Assembly (NCBI GenBank): GCA_902787595.1
Contig: CADAHD010000086.1
Coordinates: 1 to 21,733 of the forward strand
Length of the DNA: 21,733 nt
Reading direction: 5' to 3'
From: an uncultured Lachnospiraceae bacterium
Lineage (GTDB): Bacteria > Bacillota_A > Clostridia > Lachnospirales > Lachnospiraceae
Shown here piece by piece: positions 1 through 8,357 of this stretch. How positions within the stretch are numbered: the first letter of the stretch is position 1; each line of letters begins with the position of its first letter. The notes under the pieces are model-generated. The model did not search any database and was not told the origin of the DNA. It saw only the letters and a list, made by a program, of their open reading frames with translations. The translations under genes were made by a program, and so were the position numbers.

Positions 1-45
1 GATGAAGTATTCGCAAAGTATAAGCTGCTGGCTATGCTGTCATAG
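1..45 (+). CDS. C-terminal tail of an upstream gene (partial)
   Basis: Frame 1 is open from the window edge and ends in TAG at 43-45, giving the tail DEVFAKYKLLAMLS. The next gene starts 22 bases later with its own strong ribosome binding site, so this would be the end of a same-strand gene in the same unit. Only 14 residues are visible, no family can be assigned, and the reading rests on position and frame alone. Confidence 0.4.
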   Translation, partial: DEVFAKYKLLAMLS

Positions 46-53
46 CCGGCAGC
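24..53 (+). other. Strong hairpin between the upstream stop and the next ribosome binding site
   Basis: Bases 24-36 pair with 41-53 over 13 positions with a single G-T wobble, closing a four-base loop (CTGT). The stem contains the TAG stop of the upstream frame and is followed within three bases by AAAGGAGG. There is no T-tract after it, so it is not a classical intrinsic terminator. An RNA processing or stability element between cistrons, or attenuation of the downstream gene, would fit. The pairing is seen directly; the role is inferred. Confidence 0.5.
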
Positions 54-67
54 AGAAAGGAGGGCGG

Positions 68-1276
68 ATGATGATTGCTGAAGAAACGATATCTGAGGAA
101 AGACGGCTTGAGATAAGACGGACACTAAAGAGTTTTAAGATAAAGATGATGAGAAATATGCCTTTCTTCGGGGATATCATGATGAGGCTTCCGGTAGTGG
201 AGGATGAAAGTATCCCTACTGCCTGCACCAACGGGATCCGTATCCGATACAATCCGGTTTTTTTTGACACACTAACAGAGGGACAGTGTAATTACGTGAT
301 GCTGCATGAAGTAATGCATGTGCTTCTGCTGCATTCTGTACGCAGAGGCCCGCGAAAGCCGCATATGTGGAACATAGCCTGTGACTTTATGGTAAACGAT
401 ATCCTCGATTGTATGACCAGTGATATCGTGAATTTTAATATCCCTTTTCAACGTCCGGAAAAAGGTTGTTTTAATGCCAGTTTGATGCATTACCGTTCGG
501 CGGAAAGCGTATATGCGCGGCTTATAAAGGAGAATAAAGGGAAGGAGGGGATCAGGTATTATACCACGCTTGTGATCGCAAGGCCTGAAGATCTGGAAGA
601 CAATGATGAGCAGGACGCGGAAACAATAGAGATAATCGTTTACAATCTTCTGGAGAATGCAAAAAAATACATACTAAGGGGTAAAGAGCATTACATTCCG
701 GAAGAAATATGGGAGCTTAATCTGACTGAGTCCAAGAGACTTCCCTGGAATAAACTGTTGATCGATCATCTTGTGGAAAGAGAAGATGAGGAAAGCTCAT
801 ATACGACACCGGAACGTAAGTATATCCATATGGATATGATAATACCCGGCTGCGGTAGGCTGGATGATGAGCTGGGAGAGATCTGGGCATTTATTGACTG
901 TTCGGGATCCATTGAAGCTGACGAAATGAACCAGTTCATAACACAGCTCTGTCGTATTGCAAAAGAATACCACTGCAGTTATAACATTGCTTTCTGGGAT
1001 GTTCAGGTATCAGATGTATATCGGAATATAAGAACGGCAGATCAGATCTTAAAGTGCATACCTCGCAGCAGCGGAGGAACCGATATCAACTGCATATATT
1101 CGTATCTGGAAGATAATAAGATAAAACCGGAACTGATGCTGATATTGACGGACGGATATTTCGGAGAGCTGATATCGAATACGGGAGATTTAAAGAAGCG
1201 TACGATATTAGTATTATCAGACAGTAACTGCAGAATAGATAAAGATAACGAAATTGGCAGAATAACCACTTTATAA
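68..1276 (+). CDS. VWA-like metallopeptidase-fold protein (DUF2201 type)
   Basis: A 402-residue cytoplasmic protein in two halves. The N-terminal half matches the putative zinc-metallopeptidase domain that precedes VWA-like DUF2201 domains: the motif HEVMH puts the zinc ligands and catalytic glutamate at H80, E81 and H84. The C-terminal half is a von Willebrand A-like domain with a complete metal site: D277, S279, S281 in DCSGS, T338 in GGTD and D362 in LTDGY. ATG at 68 is chosen because AGGAGG ends about five bases upstream; the longer reading frame from base 2 runs through a hairpin and has no ribosome binding site. The MoxR ATPase gene follows after 15 bases. In such pairs the VWA protein is thought to be the metal-dependent adaptor or effector of the ATPase. 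The substrate is unknown. Confidence 0.9.
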   Translation: MMIAEETISEERRLEIRRTLKSFKIKMMRNMPFFGDIMMRLPVVEDESIPTACTNGIRIRYNPVFFDTLTEGQCNYVMLHEVMHVLLLHSVRRGPRKPHMWNIACDFMVNDILDCMTSDIVNFNIPFQRPEKGCFNASLMHYRSAESVYARLIKENKGKEGIRYYTTLVIARPEDLEDNDEQDAETIEIIVYNLLENAKKYILRGKEHYIPEEIWELNLTESKRLPWNKLLIDHLVEREDEESSYTTPERKYIHMDMIIPGCGRLDDELGEIWAFIDCSGSIEADEMNQFITQLCRIAKEYHCSYNIAFWDVQVSDVYRNIRTADQILKCIPRSSGGTDINCIYSYLEDNKIKPELMLILTDGYFGELISNTGDLKKRTILVLSDSNCRIDKDNEIGRITTL

Positions 1277-1291
1277 AAAGGAGGGGACGGG

Positions 1292-2371
1292 ATGAATATA
1301 AGAGAATTCGGTGAATGTGTTGAGTTCAATATCTTGCTCGGTCTTCGTCATGCAGTTCTTGGGCTGGGGGCTCCCGGAGTGGGCAAGTCGCAGATCATCA
1401 GACAGATCGGTGAAAAGCATGGTTATAAGGTGATAGACCTGCGTCTGGCTCAGATGTCCGAAGTGGAGATAGGCGGTCTGATCTATCCCAATGAAGACAG
1501 GACTAAGACGCGCTGGCTCTCTCCTGAAGTACTTCCGGATGAGGAGAGGGACGGTGAGAAGACTATCCTTCTTTTGGATGAGATCACATCTTGCCCTAAA
1601 CGTGTACAGGTTGCTGCATATCAGCTGATCCTGGACAGACGGGTAGGTCAATATACTCTGCCGGAAGGGACTTTTGTTATAGGCCTGGGAAATCGTGAAG
1701 ACGATGAGGGCGTTTATGTACGACTGGCCGGCCCTCTGGCTGATCGTTTTGAGATTCTGTACATAGATGTTGATTTTGAGACCTGGCTAAATGATTACGC
1801 TATCCCTTATAAGGTGCATCCCTATGTGCAGCAGTATCTGTCATTTAAGCCGGAAGCCCTGCATACTCAGGATAAAGATATGGATAGCATGATATTCGCC
1901 ACTCCCCGTTCCTGGGACAGGGTAAGCAGTATCTTAAAGGTTGACAGCGATCTGAACAAGCCTGTGGTAAAGCATAAGATCGCGGGAAATATAGGGAGAA
2001 TAGAAGCTGCGCAGTTTATCAGCTTTATTCTGGACAGCAAAGACAGAGTGAATGCAGATGAATTCCTGAAGAATAAAAAAGCTCCGGATGATCCTTCGGA
2101 AATATCCATTCTGATAAATGCACTGGTAGAAAAAGTATCTTATCTGGCTGATGTGAACTCGGCAGACGACTTGTCGAAAAAGCAGAGAAACGGCGCTGAG
2201 AAAGTGATATCCGCATTATTTGATCTGCCGGAAGCGGAATATACCATCGTGGGTCTGCGCGATCTGCTGGAGCTGAACCGTAAGGTTGTAAAACAGATAT
2301 TTCTTATGATGGATGAACCTGAAATAGAGGCTTTCATCCGTGAGAACGCAGATATGCTGTTTGAAGAGTAA
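1292..2371 (+). CDS. MoxR-family AAA+ ATPase
   Basis: A 359-residue single-domain AAA+ ATPase. Walker A is GAPGVGKS at 26-33, Walker B is LLLDEITS with D96 and E97, the sensor-1 asparagine lies in GLGNRED (N134), and an arginine-finger candidate is R152 in PLADRFE. The order and spacing are those of MoxR/RavA-type ATPases, which form hexameric rings and remodel proteins with a VWA partner; the partner is the gene just upstream. The C-terminal 150 residues are the helical lid plus a charged tail. ATG at 1292 follows AAGGAGGGG. A new promoter precedes the next gene, so this probably closes the unit. Confidence 0.9.
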   Translation: MNIREFGECVEFNILLGLRHAVLGLGAPGVGKSQIIRQIGEKHGYKVIDLRLAQMSEVEIGGLIYPNEDRTKTRWLSPEVLPDEERDGEKTILLLDEITSCPKRVQVAAYQLILDRRVGQYTLPEGTFVIGLGNREDDEGVYVRLAGPLADRFEILYIDVDFETWLNDYAIPYKVHPYVQQYLSFKPEALHTQDKDMDSMIFATPRSWDRVSSILKVDSDLNKPVVKHKIAGNIGRIEAAQFISFILDSKDRVNADEFLKNKKAPDDPSEISILINALVEKVSYLADVNSADDLSKKQRNGAEKVISALFDLPEAEYTIVGLRDLLELNRKVVKQIFLMMDEPEIEAFIRENADMLFEE

Positions 2372-2409
2372 TAGCATGAATAACCGCTCTTCTATTTTAC
2401 GCAGTATTA

Positions 2410-2418
2410 TGTTATAAT
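2410..2418 (+). promoter_or_regulatory. Extended -10 promoter for the GGDEF gene
   Basis: TGTTATAAT is a perfect TATAAT with an upstream TGn extension, 22 bases before the start codon at 2440. A start site near 2425 would give a very short leader holding GGAGGAG. The -35 region at the normal distance (TTCTAT at 2390-2395) is weak, which extended -10 promoters tolerate. Confidence 0.6.
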
Positions 2419-2439
2419 CCCCCCACGGAGGAGTTATAT

Positions 2440-3777
2440 ATGGGTAGACATATTGCAATAGTGGATGATGATCCGATCAATTTAAAGATAGCCGGTAAAA
2501 TGCTGGCAAAGCATGATATGAAGGTAAGCTGCATCCCTTCGGGGAAGGCGCTTCTTTCATTTGTAAAGAATAACAGACCGGATCTGATCCTTCTTGATAT
2601 ACTTATGCCGGAAATGGACGGTTTCGAAACATATGAAGGATTACGTAAATATGAAGCCGAAGCTGAGGCCGCTGAAATACCCGTGGTATTTCTTACCGCC
2701 GATTCCGATAAGCAGACAGAGGCCAGGGGCTTTGAGATGGGCGTGGACGATTTTGTCCGTAAACCCTTTGATCCGGATGTGCTTTTAAAGAGAGTACAGA
2801 AGGTCCTGAACCGTCAGGAACAGATCAATAAATATCAGTTCGAAGCCACTGTCGATAAGCTTACCGGCCTTTTGAACAAGGGCGCAGCCGTCGAAAAACT
2901 CAAACAGGTAGTGGACCTTAAATCCGGTTTTCTTATGATGATAGATCTGGATTCCTTTAAACTGGTAAATGATCTTTACGGTCATGATATGGGCGATAAG
3001 GTGCTTATCACTTTTTCGGAGCTCTTAAAGGAAGGTCTCGGAAAGAATGATGTCATAGGCAGGATGGGCGGTGATGAATTCAGCGCTTTCAGCACTTTCC
3101 TGAATTCGGAAGAAGATATTAAAAGATTTACCGAAAAGCTGAACATCGATCTTACCGCAAAAGCAAAAGAGCTTATGGGTGAGGATATGGAGATCCCGCT
3201 GGGAGCATCCATCGGCGCTATATATATACCCGGGGTTGGTGAAGATTATGACGAGATGATCAAGCTGGCCGATAAGGCTCTCTACAATGTAAAGCAAAAC
3301 GGAAAGCATGGTTTTGAGATATATGTGGCCGGCGCGGGATCGGAAACAAACAAGAGCAAGAAGATAGACCTTAAAGCGCTCAGCATACTGATGTCCGAGC
3401 GTAATATTCCCAATACCGCGCTCAAGCTTACAAAGGAAGATTTTACCATAGTATATCGCTATGTGATGCGTTATATAATGAGGAACTCAAAGGTGGCGTG
3501 CAAGCTTCTTTTCACGCTTGACCGTGGCTCAGATGCTTCGGATGAAAGCTATGCAGAGGCCTGTGAAGCTTTCGGCGACCATATGAGCAATGTATTAAGA
3601 AAGACCGACCTGATCCTCCGATATAATAACAGTCAGTATTTTGTACTGTTAACAGAGGTTAAGGAAGATTCAATACAGCATGTTACGGATATTATCATAG
3701 ACAGATGGACAGCCAATAACAACAATGCGCTGACCATAAGTTACGAGATGGAACTGATCAAAAACGAAGAACAGTGA
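2440..3777 (+). CDS. Response regulator with GGDEF domain and a degenerate second GGDEF domain
   Basis: A 445-residue PleD-like protein. Residues 4-125 are a receiver with acidic D10 and D11, phospho-acceptor D53 in LLDILMP, T86 and K108. Residues about 135-295 are a diguanylate cyclase domain with metal-binding D169 in IDLDSFK and an intact GGDEF at 210-214, so it should make cyclic di-GMP from two GTP when phosphorylated. The usual RxxD inhibitory site keeps its aspartate (D204) but has glycine 201 where the arginine belongs, so product inhibition may be lost. Residues about 325-440 look like a second GGDEF fold whose signature has become NNSQY (396-400), so it is not catalytic. No kinase gene is nearby. 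It precedes a GH2 gene by 40 bases, suggesting co-transcription. Confidence 0.9.
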   Translation: MGRHIAIVDDDPINLKIAGKMLAKHDMKVSCIPSGKALLSFVKNNRPDLILLDILMPEMDGFETYEGLRKYEAEAEAAEIPVVFLTADSDKQTEARGFEMGVDDFVRKPFDPDVLLKRVQKVLNRQEQINKYQFEATVDKLTGLLNKGAAVEKLKQVVDLKSGFLMMIDLDSFKLVNDLYGHDMGDKVLITFSELLKEGLGKNDVIGRMGGDEFSAFSTFLNSEEDIKRFTEKLNIDLTAKAKELMGEDMEIPLGASIGAIYIPGVGEDYDEMIKLADKALYNVKQNGKHGFEIYVAGAGSETNKSKKIDLKALSILMSERNIPNTALKLTKEDFTIVYRYVMRYIMRNSKVACKLLFTLDRGSDASDESYAEACEAFGDHMSNVLRKTDLILRYNNSQYFVLLTEVKEDSIQHVTDIIIDRWTANNNNALTISYEMELIKNEEQ

Positions 3778-3783
3778 TCGAAG

Positions 3784-3808
3784 CGGATAATAACAGAAGG
3801 TTTATCCG
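3784..3808 (+). other. Small hairpin next to the GH2 ribosome binding site
   Basis: CGGATAA at 3784-3790 pairs with TTATCCG at 3802-3808 around an 11-base loop. The right arm touches the Shine-Dalgarno GGAGGA that serves the start at 3818, so it could modulate translation or protect the transcript. Seven A/T-rich pairs is weak and may be chance. Confidence 0.25.
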
Positions 3809-3817
3809 GAGGAAAAT

Positions 3818-6800
3818 ATGAAAAGATTATTCAATGATGGCTGGGAATTCTCCAAGCAGGCGCCCGGCAGTGATATTGCAGATATCAATTCCATGGAGTT
3901 TGCGCCTGTCAATCTTCCCCATGACTGGCTGATAGGCCAGACTAAGGATCTTTACGAAAGCTCTACGGGATTTTACCGAAAAAAGTTTTCACTTAAAAAA
4001 GAGCAGGGACAGCGTTATGAGCTTTACATAGAAGGCGCATATATGGACACTACGCTCTATGTTAACGGAGCTGTCGCAGGTGAATGGAAGTATGGATATT
4101 CCAGCTTCTTTTTTGATATCACCGACCATCTTGTTGACGGTGATAATGAGCTGGTGATCCAGCTGGTCTATCTTTCGCCTAACAGCCGCTGGTACAGCGG
4201 CGCCGGCATCTTCAGGGATGTGTATCTGATAAGTCATAACGATACACATATCGTAACGGACAGCATTTACATTTCTGCAAAACCCGTAAAAGAAGATGAA
4301 CTTTCCGGAGAATGGGAGTTAAGCGTAAGTGCCGATATAGCCTGCGGAGCAGCCGACAGCAGCTGGAATAAAGGCTTTAGCGGACTTGGGGATGTAGATG
4401 AGGATCTGCAGATAGAGCTGTCTGTTCCCGGAACGGGGATCGCTCATAAGGCATCCCTTAAAGAATTGAAAGCAGAAAGCTATAAAGATAAAGCTTTAAG
4501 GATAGAATTTTCGGAAACAGTCAGGGAGCCTGAGCTCTGGTCGCTTTCATCCCCTGCATTATATACAGCGATACTTTCCTTTAATGGCGATACCGCAGAA
4601 AGCCGTTTCGGCTTCAGAAAGTTTGTTTACGATACCGATCACGGCCTTTTCCTGAATGGCGAGCATATAAAGATCCGCGGGGTCTGCGAGCATCATGACC
4701 TGGGCGCGATAGGCGCGGCGTTTAACAGAAGCGCCATGAAGCGCAAGTACGAAGTCCTGCGCACAATGGGAGTAAATGCGATCCGTACCGCACATAATAT
4801 GCCGGCAGTGGGACTTTTGGATCTGGCTGATGAAATGGGCTTTCTGGTCATGGATGAAGCTTTTGATATGTGGGAAGGCAGCAAGACCGAATATGATTAC
4901 GGCCGTTTCTTTAAGGAATGGAATGAGCGTGATGTGCGCAGCTGGATACGAAGGGACCGCAATCATCCTTCCATAGTGATATGGAGCATAGGCAACGAGA
5001 TCTATGATACTCACAAGGATGAGCATGGGCAGGAGATAACCCGCATGCTGCAAAAGGAAACCCTGGAGAATGATCCGCGTGGAAACGCCATTGTAGGCAT
5101 GGGTTCCAATTACATGCCCTGGGAAAATACTCAGAAGTGCGCGGATATCCTTAAATATATCGGATACAATTACGCGGAAAGATTATATGATGAGCATCAT
5201 GCGGCGCATCCCGACTGGCATATCTTCGGAAGCGAAACGGCATCCACAGTCCAGAGCCGCGGCATATATCACTTCCCTTATGAGCGCGCGCTGCTCGCAG
5301 ATGATGACTGGCAGTGTTCATCTCTTGGCAATTCCACTACCAGCTGGGGCGCGCCCAATCCCGAGCACTGTGTGATACAGGAGCGTGATCATGAGTTTTC
5401 GATGGGGCAGTTCCTCTGGTCCGGTTTTGATTATATCGGCGAGCCTACGCCTTATCATACCAGGAATTCATATTTCGGACAGATTGACACGGCGGGCTTT
5501 CCGAAGGACAGTTATTACGTTTATAAAGCTGCGTGGACGGATCATAAAAAGGATCCTTTTGTGTATGTATTGCCTTATTGGGATTTCAATCCCGGACAGC
5601 TGCTTGATGTGCGCGTGATATCAAATGCGCCCGAGGTGGAGCTTTTTGTAAATGGAAAGAGTCAGGGAAGAAAGCGTATAGATCATGAACACGGAACGGT
5701 CTTAAGTGCAGATCACCGTATCCCCTATGAACCGGGGGAGATCACTGCAGTGGCTTATGATGAAGAAGGCCGTGAGATAGCAAGGCAGAGCCGTCATTCA
5801 TTTGGTGATGCAAAGGTGCTTAAGGCAGAGCTTTATGATCCGGGACATGATTTTACGGCTGGCTGCGGAGATATGTGTTTTATAGCCGTATCAGCCCTTG
5901 ATGAAAACGGATATCCTGTTGAGAATGCAAATAGTATTGTAAAGGTGGATGTTAAAGGCGCCGGCTGGCTGACAGGTCTGGATAACGGCGATTCAACGGA
6001 TACCGACGAGTATAAAGGCTGCGAGAAAAGACTCTTTTCCGGAAAACTCCTGATATGCATAGCGGTAGGCGCGGAATGCGGAGATATAAATGTAAAGATC
6101 GAAAGCGCAGGGCTTGAGGGAACTGAGCTTAATATCCCCGTTACGAAAAAAGAAAGCATTCCCGGAATATCACTGATACCCGAAGATAATAAGGCGAAGA
6201 CGAACGGCAGAGCTTATGTACGAAAGATAGAGCTATGCTGCGAAGGAAAGCGGGAACTGGGTGAAGATAATAAAGAGGTAGTTGTAAAAGCAAAGATATA
6301 TCCCGAAGGCGCTTTGACAGATCCGGACGAGTTGATATGGAAAGCTGTAAATGATACCGGAATAGAGAGCAATATTGCAAAGATAAGCGAAAAAGACGGG
6401 TTTAGCGCAAAGATAAAAGCTTTGGGAGACGGAGAATTCCGGCTGCGCTGCATGTGCCGCTGCGGCTGCGAGAACGTCCGCGTTATCTCCGAATTAGAAT
6501 TCAGTGTGGATGGCGTTGGTGAAGCAACATTGGATCCTTATAATTTTGTGGCCGGTGGTTTATGGAGCTACGGTGAAGGTGACATAGGTGTAGGCAACGA
6601 ACACGGCGTATCTACGGAACGCGGAGCGCGCAGTGTAGTGGGCTTTGAGAATATTAACTTCGGCTCTTACGGTTCCGATGAGATCACTATCTCCATTTTT
6701 AATCTTTCGGATGATCCGTTTGACTTTGAGCTTTGGGACGGCATACCCGGAAAAGAAGGCAGCGAGCTGTTGCTTAACGGTCATTATCATAAGAAATCCA

Positions 6801-7282
6801 TCTGGAATGTGTACCAGCCGGAGACTTACCGCCTAAAGCGCCGTATGAAAGGTCTTTGCGGACTTTATCTGGTGGCAGAGGATAAGGTGCATATAGGAGG
6901 CTTTTCCTTTACAAAATTAAATAAAGCCTATGCGCTTTTGAATGCGGGAGAATGCGATGCGGTATACGGTGATAAGTTTGAAAAGCGTACAGATCGCATT
7001 GCAGGTATAGGAAATAATGTTACCGTTGAATTTACGGATATGGACTTTAACGAAAAGCCTGCAGACAGACTTGAAATAAGCGGATACACGGACATCCCCT
7101 GCAATACTATCCATGTGATCTTTGATAACGGCGAAGAAGAGATAAGGGATATCCTGGAATTCACCAAAGACGGCGGAGAGACGCAGAGTTTCAGCGTAAG
7201 CGGCTACCATGGGAAAGGAACGGTAAGATTTGTATTCCTTCCCGGCAGCAGTTTTGATATGCGCAGCGTCCGCTTTTCATGA
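3818..7282 (+). CDS. Glycoside hydrolase family 2, beta-galactosidase type
   Basis: A 1154-residue enzyme with the GH2 layout: sugar-binding jelly-roll (about 1-165), Ig-like domain (170-265), and TIM barrel from about 275. The acid/base is E394 in WSIGNE and the nucleophile is E473 in FGSETAS; GVNAIRTAHN and the DEAFDMW strand are typical of the barrel. Past the barrel, VISNAPEVELFVNGKSQGRK (about residues 601-620) marks a DUF4982-like beta domain, followed by further beta-rich segments and a C-terminal module (about 898-1154) that looks like a carbohydrate-binding fold. There is no signal peptide, so it should act on imported oligosaccharides in the cytoplasm. Beta-galactosidase is the best guess; beta-glucuronidase or another GH2 specificity cannot be excluded. 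GGAGGA precedes the ATG. The next gene starts 13 bases after the stop. Confidence 0.93.
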   Translation: MKRLFNDGWEFSKQAPGSDIADINSMEFAPVNLPHDWLIGQTKDLYESSTGFYRKKFSLKKEQGQRYELYIEGAYMDTTLYVNGAVAGEWKYGYSSFFFDITDHLVDGDNELVIQLVYLSPNSRWYSGAGIFRDVYLISHNDTHIVTDSIYISAKPVKEDELSGEWELSVSADIACGAADSSWNKGFSGLGDVDEDLQIELSVPGTGIAHKASLKELKAESYKDKALRIEFSETVREPELWSLSSPALYTAILSFNGDTAESRFGFRKFVYDTDHGLFLNGEHIKIRGVCEHHDLGAIGAAFNRSAMKRKYEVLRTMGVNAIRTAHNMPAVGLLDLADEMGFLVMDEAFDMWEGSKTEYDYGRFFKEWNERDVRSWIRRDRNHPSIVIWSIGNEIYDTHKDEHGQEITRMLQKETLENDPRGNAIVGMGSNYMPWENTQKCADILKYIGYNYAERLYDEHHAAHPDWHIFGSETASTVQSRGIYHFPYERALLADDDWQCSSLGNSTTSWGAPNPEHCVIQERDHEFSMGQFLWSGFDYIGEPTPYHTRNSYFGQIDTAGFPKDSYYVYKAAWTDHKKDPFVYVLPYWDFNPGQLLDVRVISNAPEVELFVNGKSQGRKRIDHEHGTVLSADHRIPYEPGEITAVAYDEEGREIARQSRHSFGDAKVLKAELYDPGHDFTAGCGDMCFIAVSALDENGYPVENANSIVKVDVKGAGWLTGLDNGDSTDTDEYKGCEKRLFSGKLLICIAVGAECGDINVKIESAGLEGTELNIPVTKKESIPGISLIPEDNKAKTNGRAYVRKIELCCEGKRELGEDNKEVVVKAKIYPEGALTDPDELIWKAVNDTGIESNIAKISEKDGFSAKIKALGDGEFRLRCMCRCGCENVRVISELEFSVDGVGEATLDPYNFVAGGLWSYGEGDIGVGNEHGVSTERGARSVVGFENINFGSYGSDEITISIFNLSDDPFDFELWDGIPGKEGSELLLNGHYHKKSIWNVYQPETYRLKRRMKGLCGLYLVAEDKVHIGGFSFTKLNKAYALLNAGECDAVYGDKFEKRTDRIAGIGNNVTVEFTDMDFNEKPADRLEISGYTDIPCNTIHVIFDNGEEEIRDILEFTKDGGETQSFSVSGYHGKGTVRFVFLPGSSFDMRSVRFS

Positions 7283-7295
7283 GGCACAGACAGGG

Positions 7296-8327
7296 ATGAA
7301 GAATAAAAAAGTTAAGATCATTCCCCTGCTTATGACACTTATGCTGTGTTCCTGTGGGGTTGAAAAGAAAGACTATAGCAGCTCTGTGTCAGAAGGCGAA
7401 GAACGTGTGACGCTTGCGCAGCTTATAACTCCGGGTTCGGAAGGAAACAGTGAGGATCCATATAATGGAGAGACGGCAGGAGTCAGCGGGACTCTCGAAG
7501 CAGTATACACTCCTACCCCCACGCCTGTACCCGCAGTGATACCATATAACATACGCACAAATCTGGCGCCTTCGCTTATCAGTGCAAAGGGCGCCGGAGA
7601 CAGTCAAAAGACAGAGGCGGTCCTGGGACAGATATGGGATGAAGATCCGGCCTGGGCCGATAAGTTCAGGGCTGTAACAGAGCATTGGGATAAGGTAAAT
7701 GCCGAAGGCTATGTGAATGTATTTACAGATACGGAATACATACGAGATGATGTAATACAGAATGGCATGAATACCACGGCATTTAACGGCAGACTGATGT
7801 TTCCTGAAAAACTGCCGGAAGATGAGAGTCTGTGTTTTATCGTGGCAGGCTTTGAGCTGCAGAGCAACGGCGCGCCGAAAAAAGAAATGATAGACCGTCT
7901 GGTCATTGCGCTGGGCTGCGCGCAGCAGTATCCGAATTCTTATGTGCTGCTGACCGGCGGACCTACCGCTATGGGAAACCCCTCTGCTACGGAAGCAGAT
8001 GTAATGGCAGACTGGCTGGAAGATCACGGAGTAAGCAGGGAGCGCCTGATAGTAGAGAACAGATCCACGATAACTTTTGAAAATGCGCTTTTTGCATATG
8101 ATATACTGCAGAAGGAATATCCGCAGATCGCGGAACTGGCTATCGTAAGCAGCGACTATCATATTCCCTTGTGTTCGATCCTTTTTGAAGCCAGATGTCT
8201 GTTAAAAGCTGATGAAGATTCGACGATCCACGTTATCGCCAACATAGGAAGCATCACTACGGGATACAGCTTTGGCATAAAGGAACAGGGACGTCAGCTG
8301 ACGGATATGATAAGAGAGATAAGATAG
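7296..8327 (+). CDS. DUF218 (YdcF-like) lipoprotein
   Basis: A 343-residue exported lipoprotein. The start KNKKVK, a short hydrophobic stretch and the lipobox LCSC put the lipidated cysteine at residue 20. A TPTPTP-type linker follows (about 72-79). Residues about 179-325 match DUF218: a VAGFE strand, TGGP at 220-223, EAD at 233-235, VENRSTITFENA at 253-264 and SSDYH at 285-289. The family is known from YdcF/SanA-like proteins of the cell envelope; its biochemical role is poorly defined. ATG at 7296 is preferred over an in-frame start at 7230, which lies inside the GH2 gene and would bury the signal peptide. The ribosome binding site is weak (GAGG/AGGG), so coupling to the GH2 gene is likely. 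Confidence 0.85.
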   Translation: MKNKKVKIIPLLMTLMLCSCGVEKKDYSSSVSEGEERVTLAQLITPGSEGNSEDPYNGETAGVSGTLEAVYTPTPTPVPAVIPYNIRTNLAPSLISAKGAGDSQKTEAVLGQIWDEDPAWADKFRAVTEHWDKVNAEGYVNVFTDTEYIRDDVIQNGMNTTAFNGRLMFPEKLPEDESLCFIVAGFELQSNGAPKKEMIDRLVIALGCAQQYPNSYVLLTGGPTAMGNPSATEADVMADWLEDHGVSRERLIVENRSTITFENALFAYDILQKEYPQIAELAIVSSDYHIPLCSILFEARCLLKADEDSTIHVIANIGSITTGYSFGIKEQGRQLTDMIREIR

Positions 8328-8356
8328 ATCAGTCCAGAGTCTGTCCTTTGATCTGT
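8324..8356. terminator. Weak hairpin between converging genes
   Basis: AGATCA at 8326-8331 pairs with TGATCT at 8349-8354, extended by wobbles on either side. It lies just at the stop of the DUF218 gene and at the 3' end of the minus-strand gene, where a bidirectional terminator would be expected. Neither strand has a good T-tract, so the call is tentative. Confidence 0.3.
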
Positions 8357-8357
8357 G

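Noticed and set aside
2361..2395. GAAGAG/CTCTTC hairpin after the MoxR gene as a terminator
   Set aside because: Only six pairs with an 18-base loop and no T-tract; it cannot be told from chance.
7230..7295. Longer start for the DUF218 lipoprotein
   Set aside because: It would place 22 residues before the signal peptide and overlap the GH2 gene by more than 50 bases.
7389..8162. Minus-strand open frame of 257 codons inside the DUF218 gene
   Set aside because: The plus strand carries a lipobox and DUF218 motifs; the minus frame has a non-protein-like composition (many H, Y, C, R).
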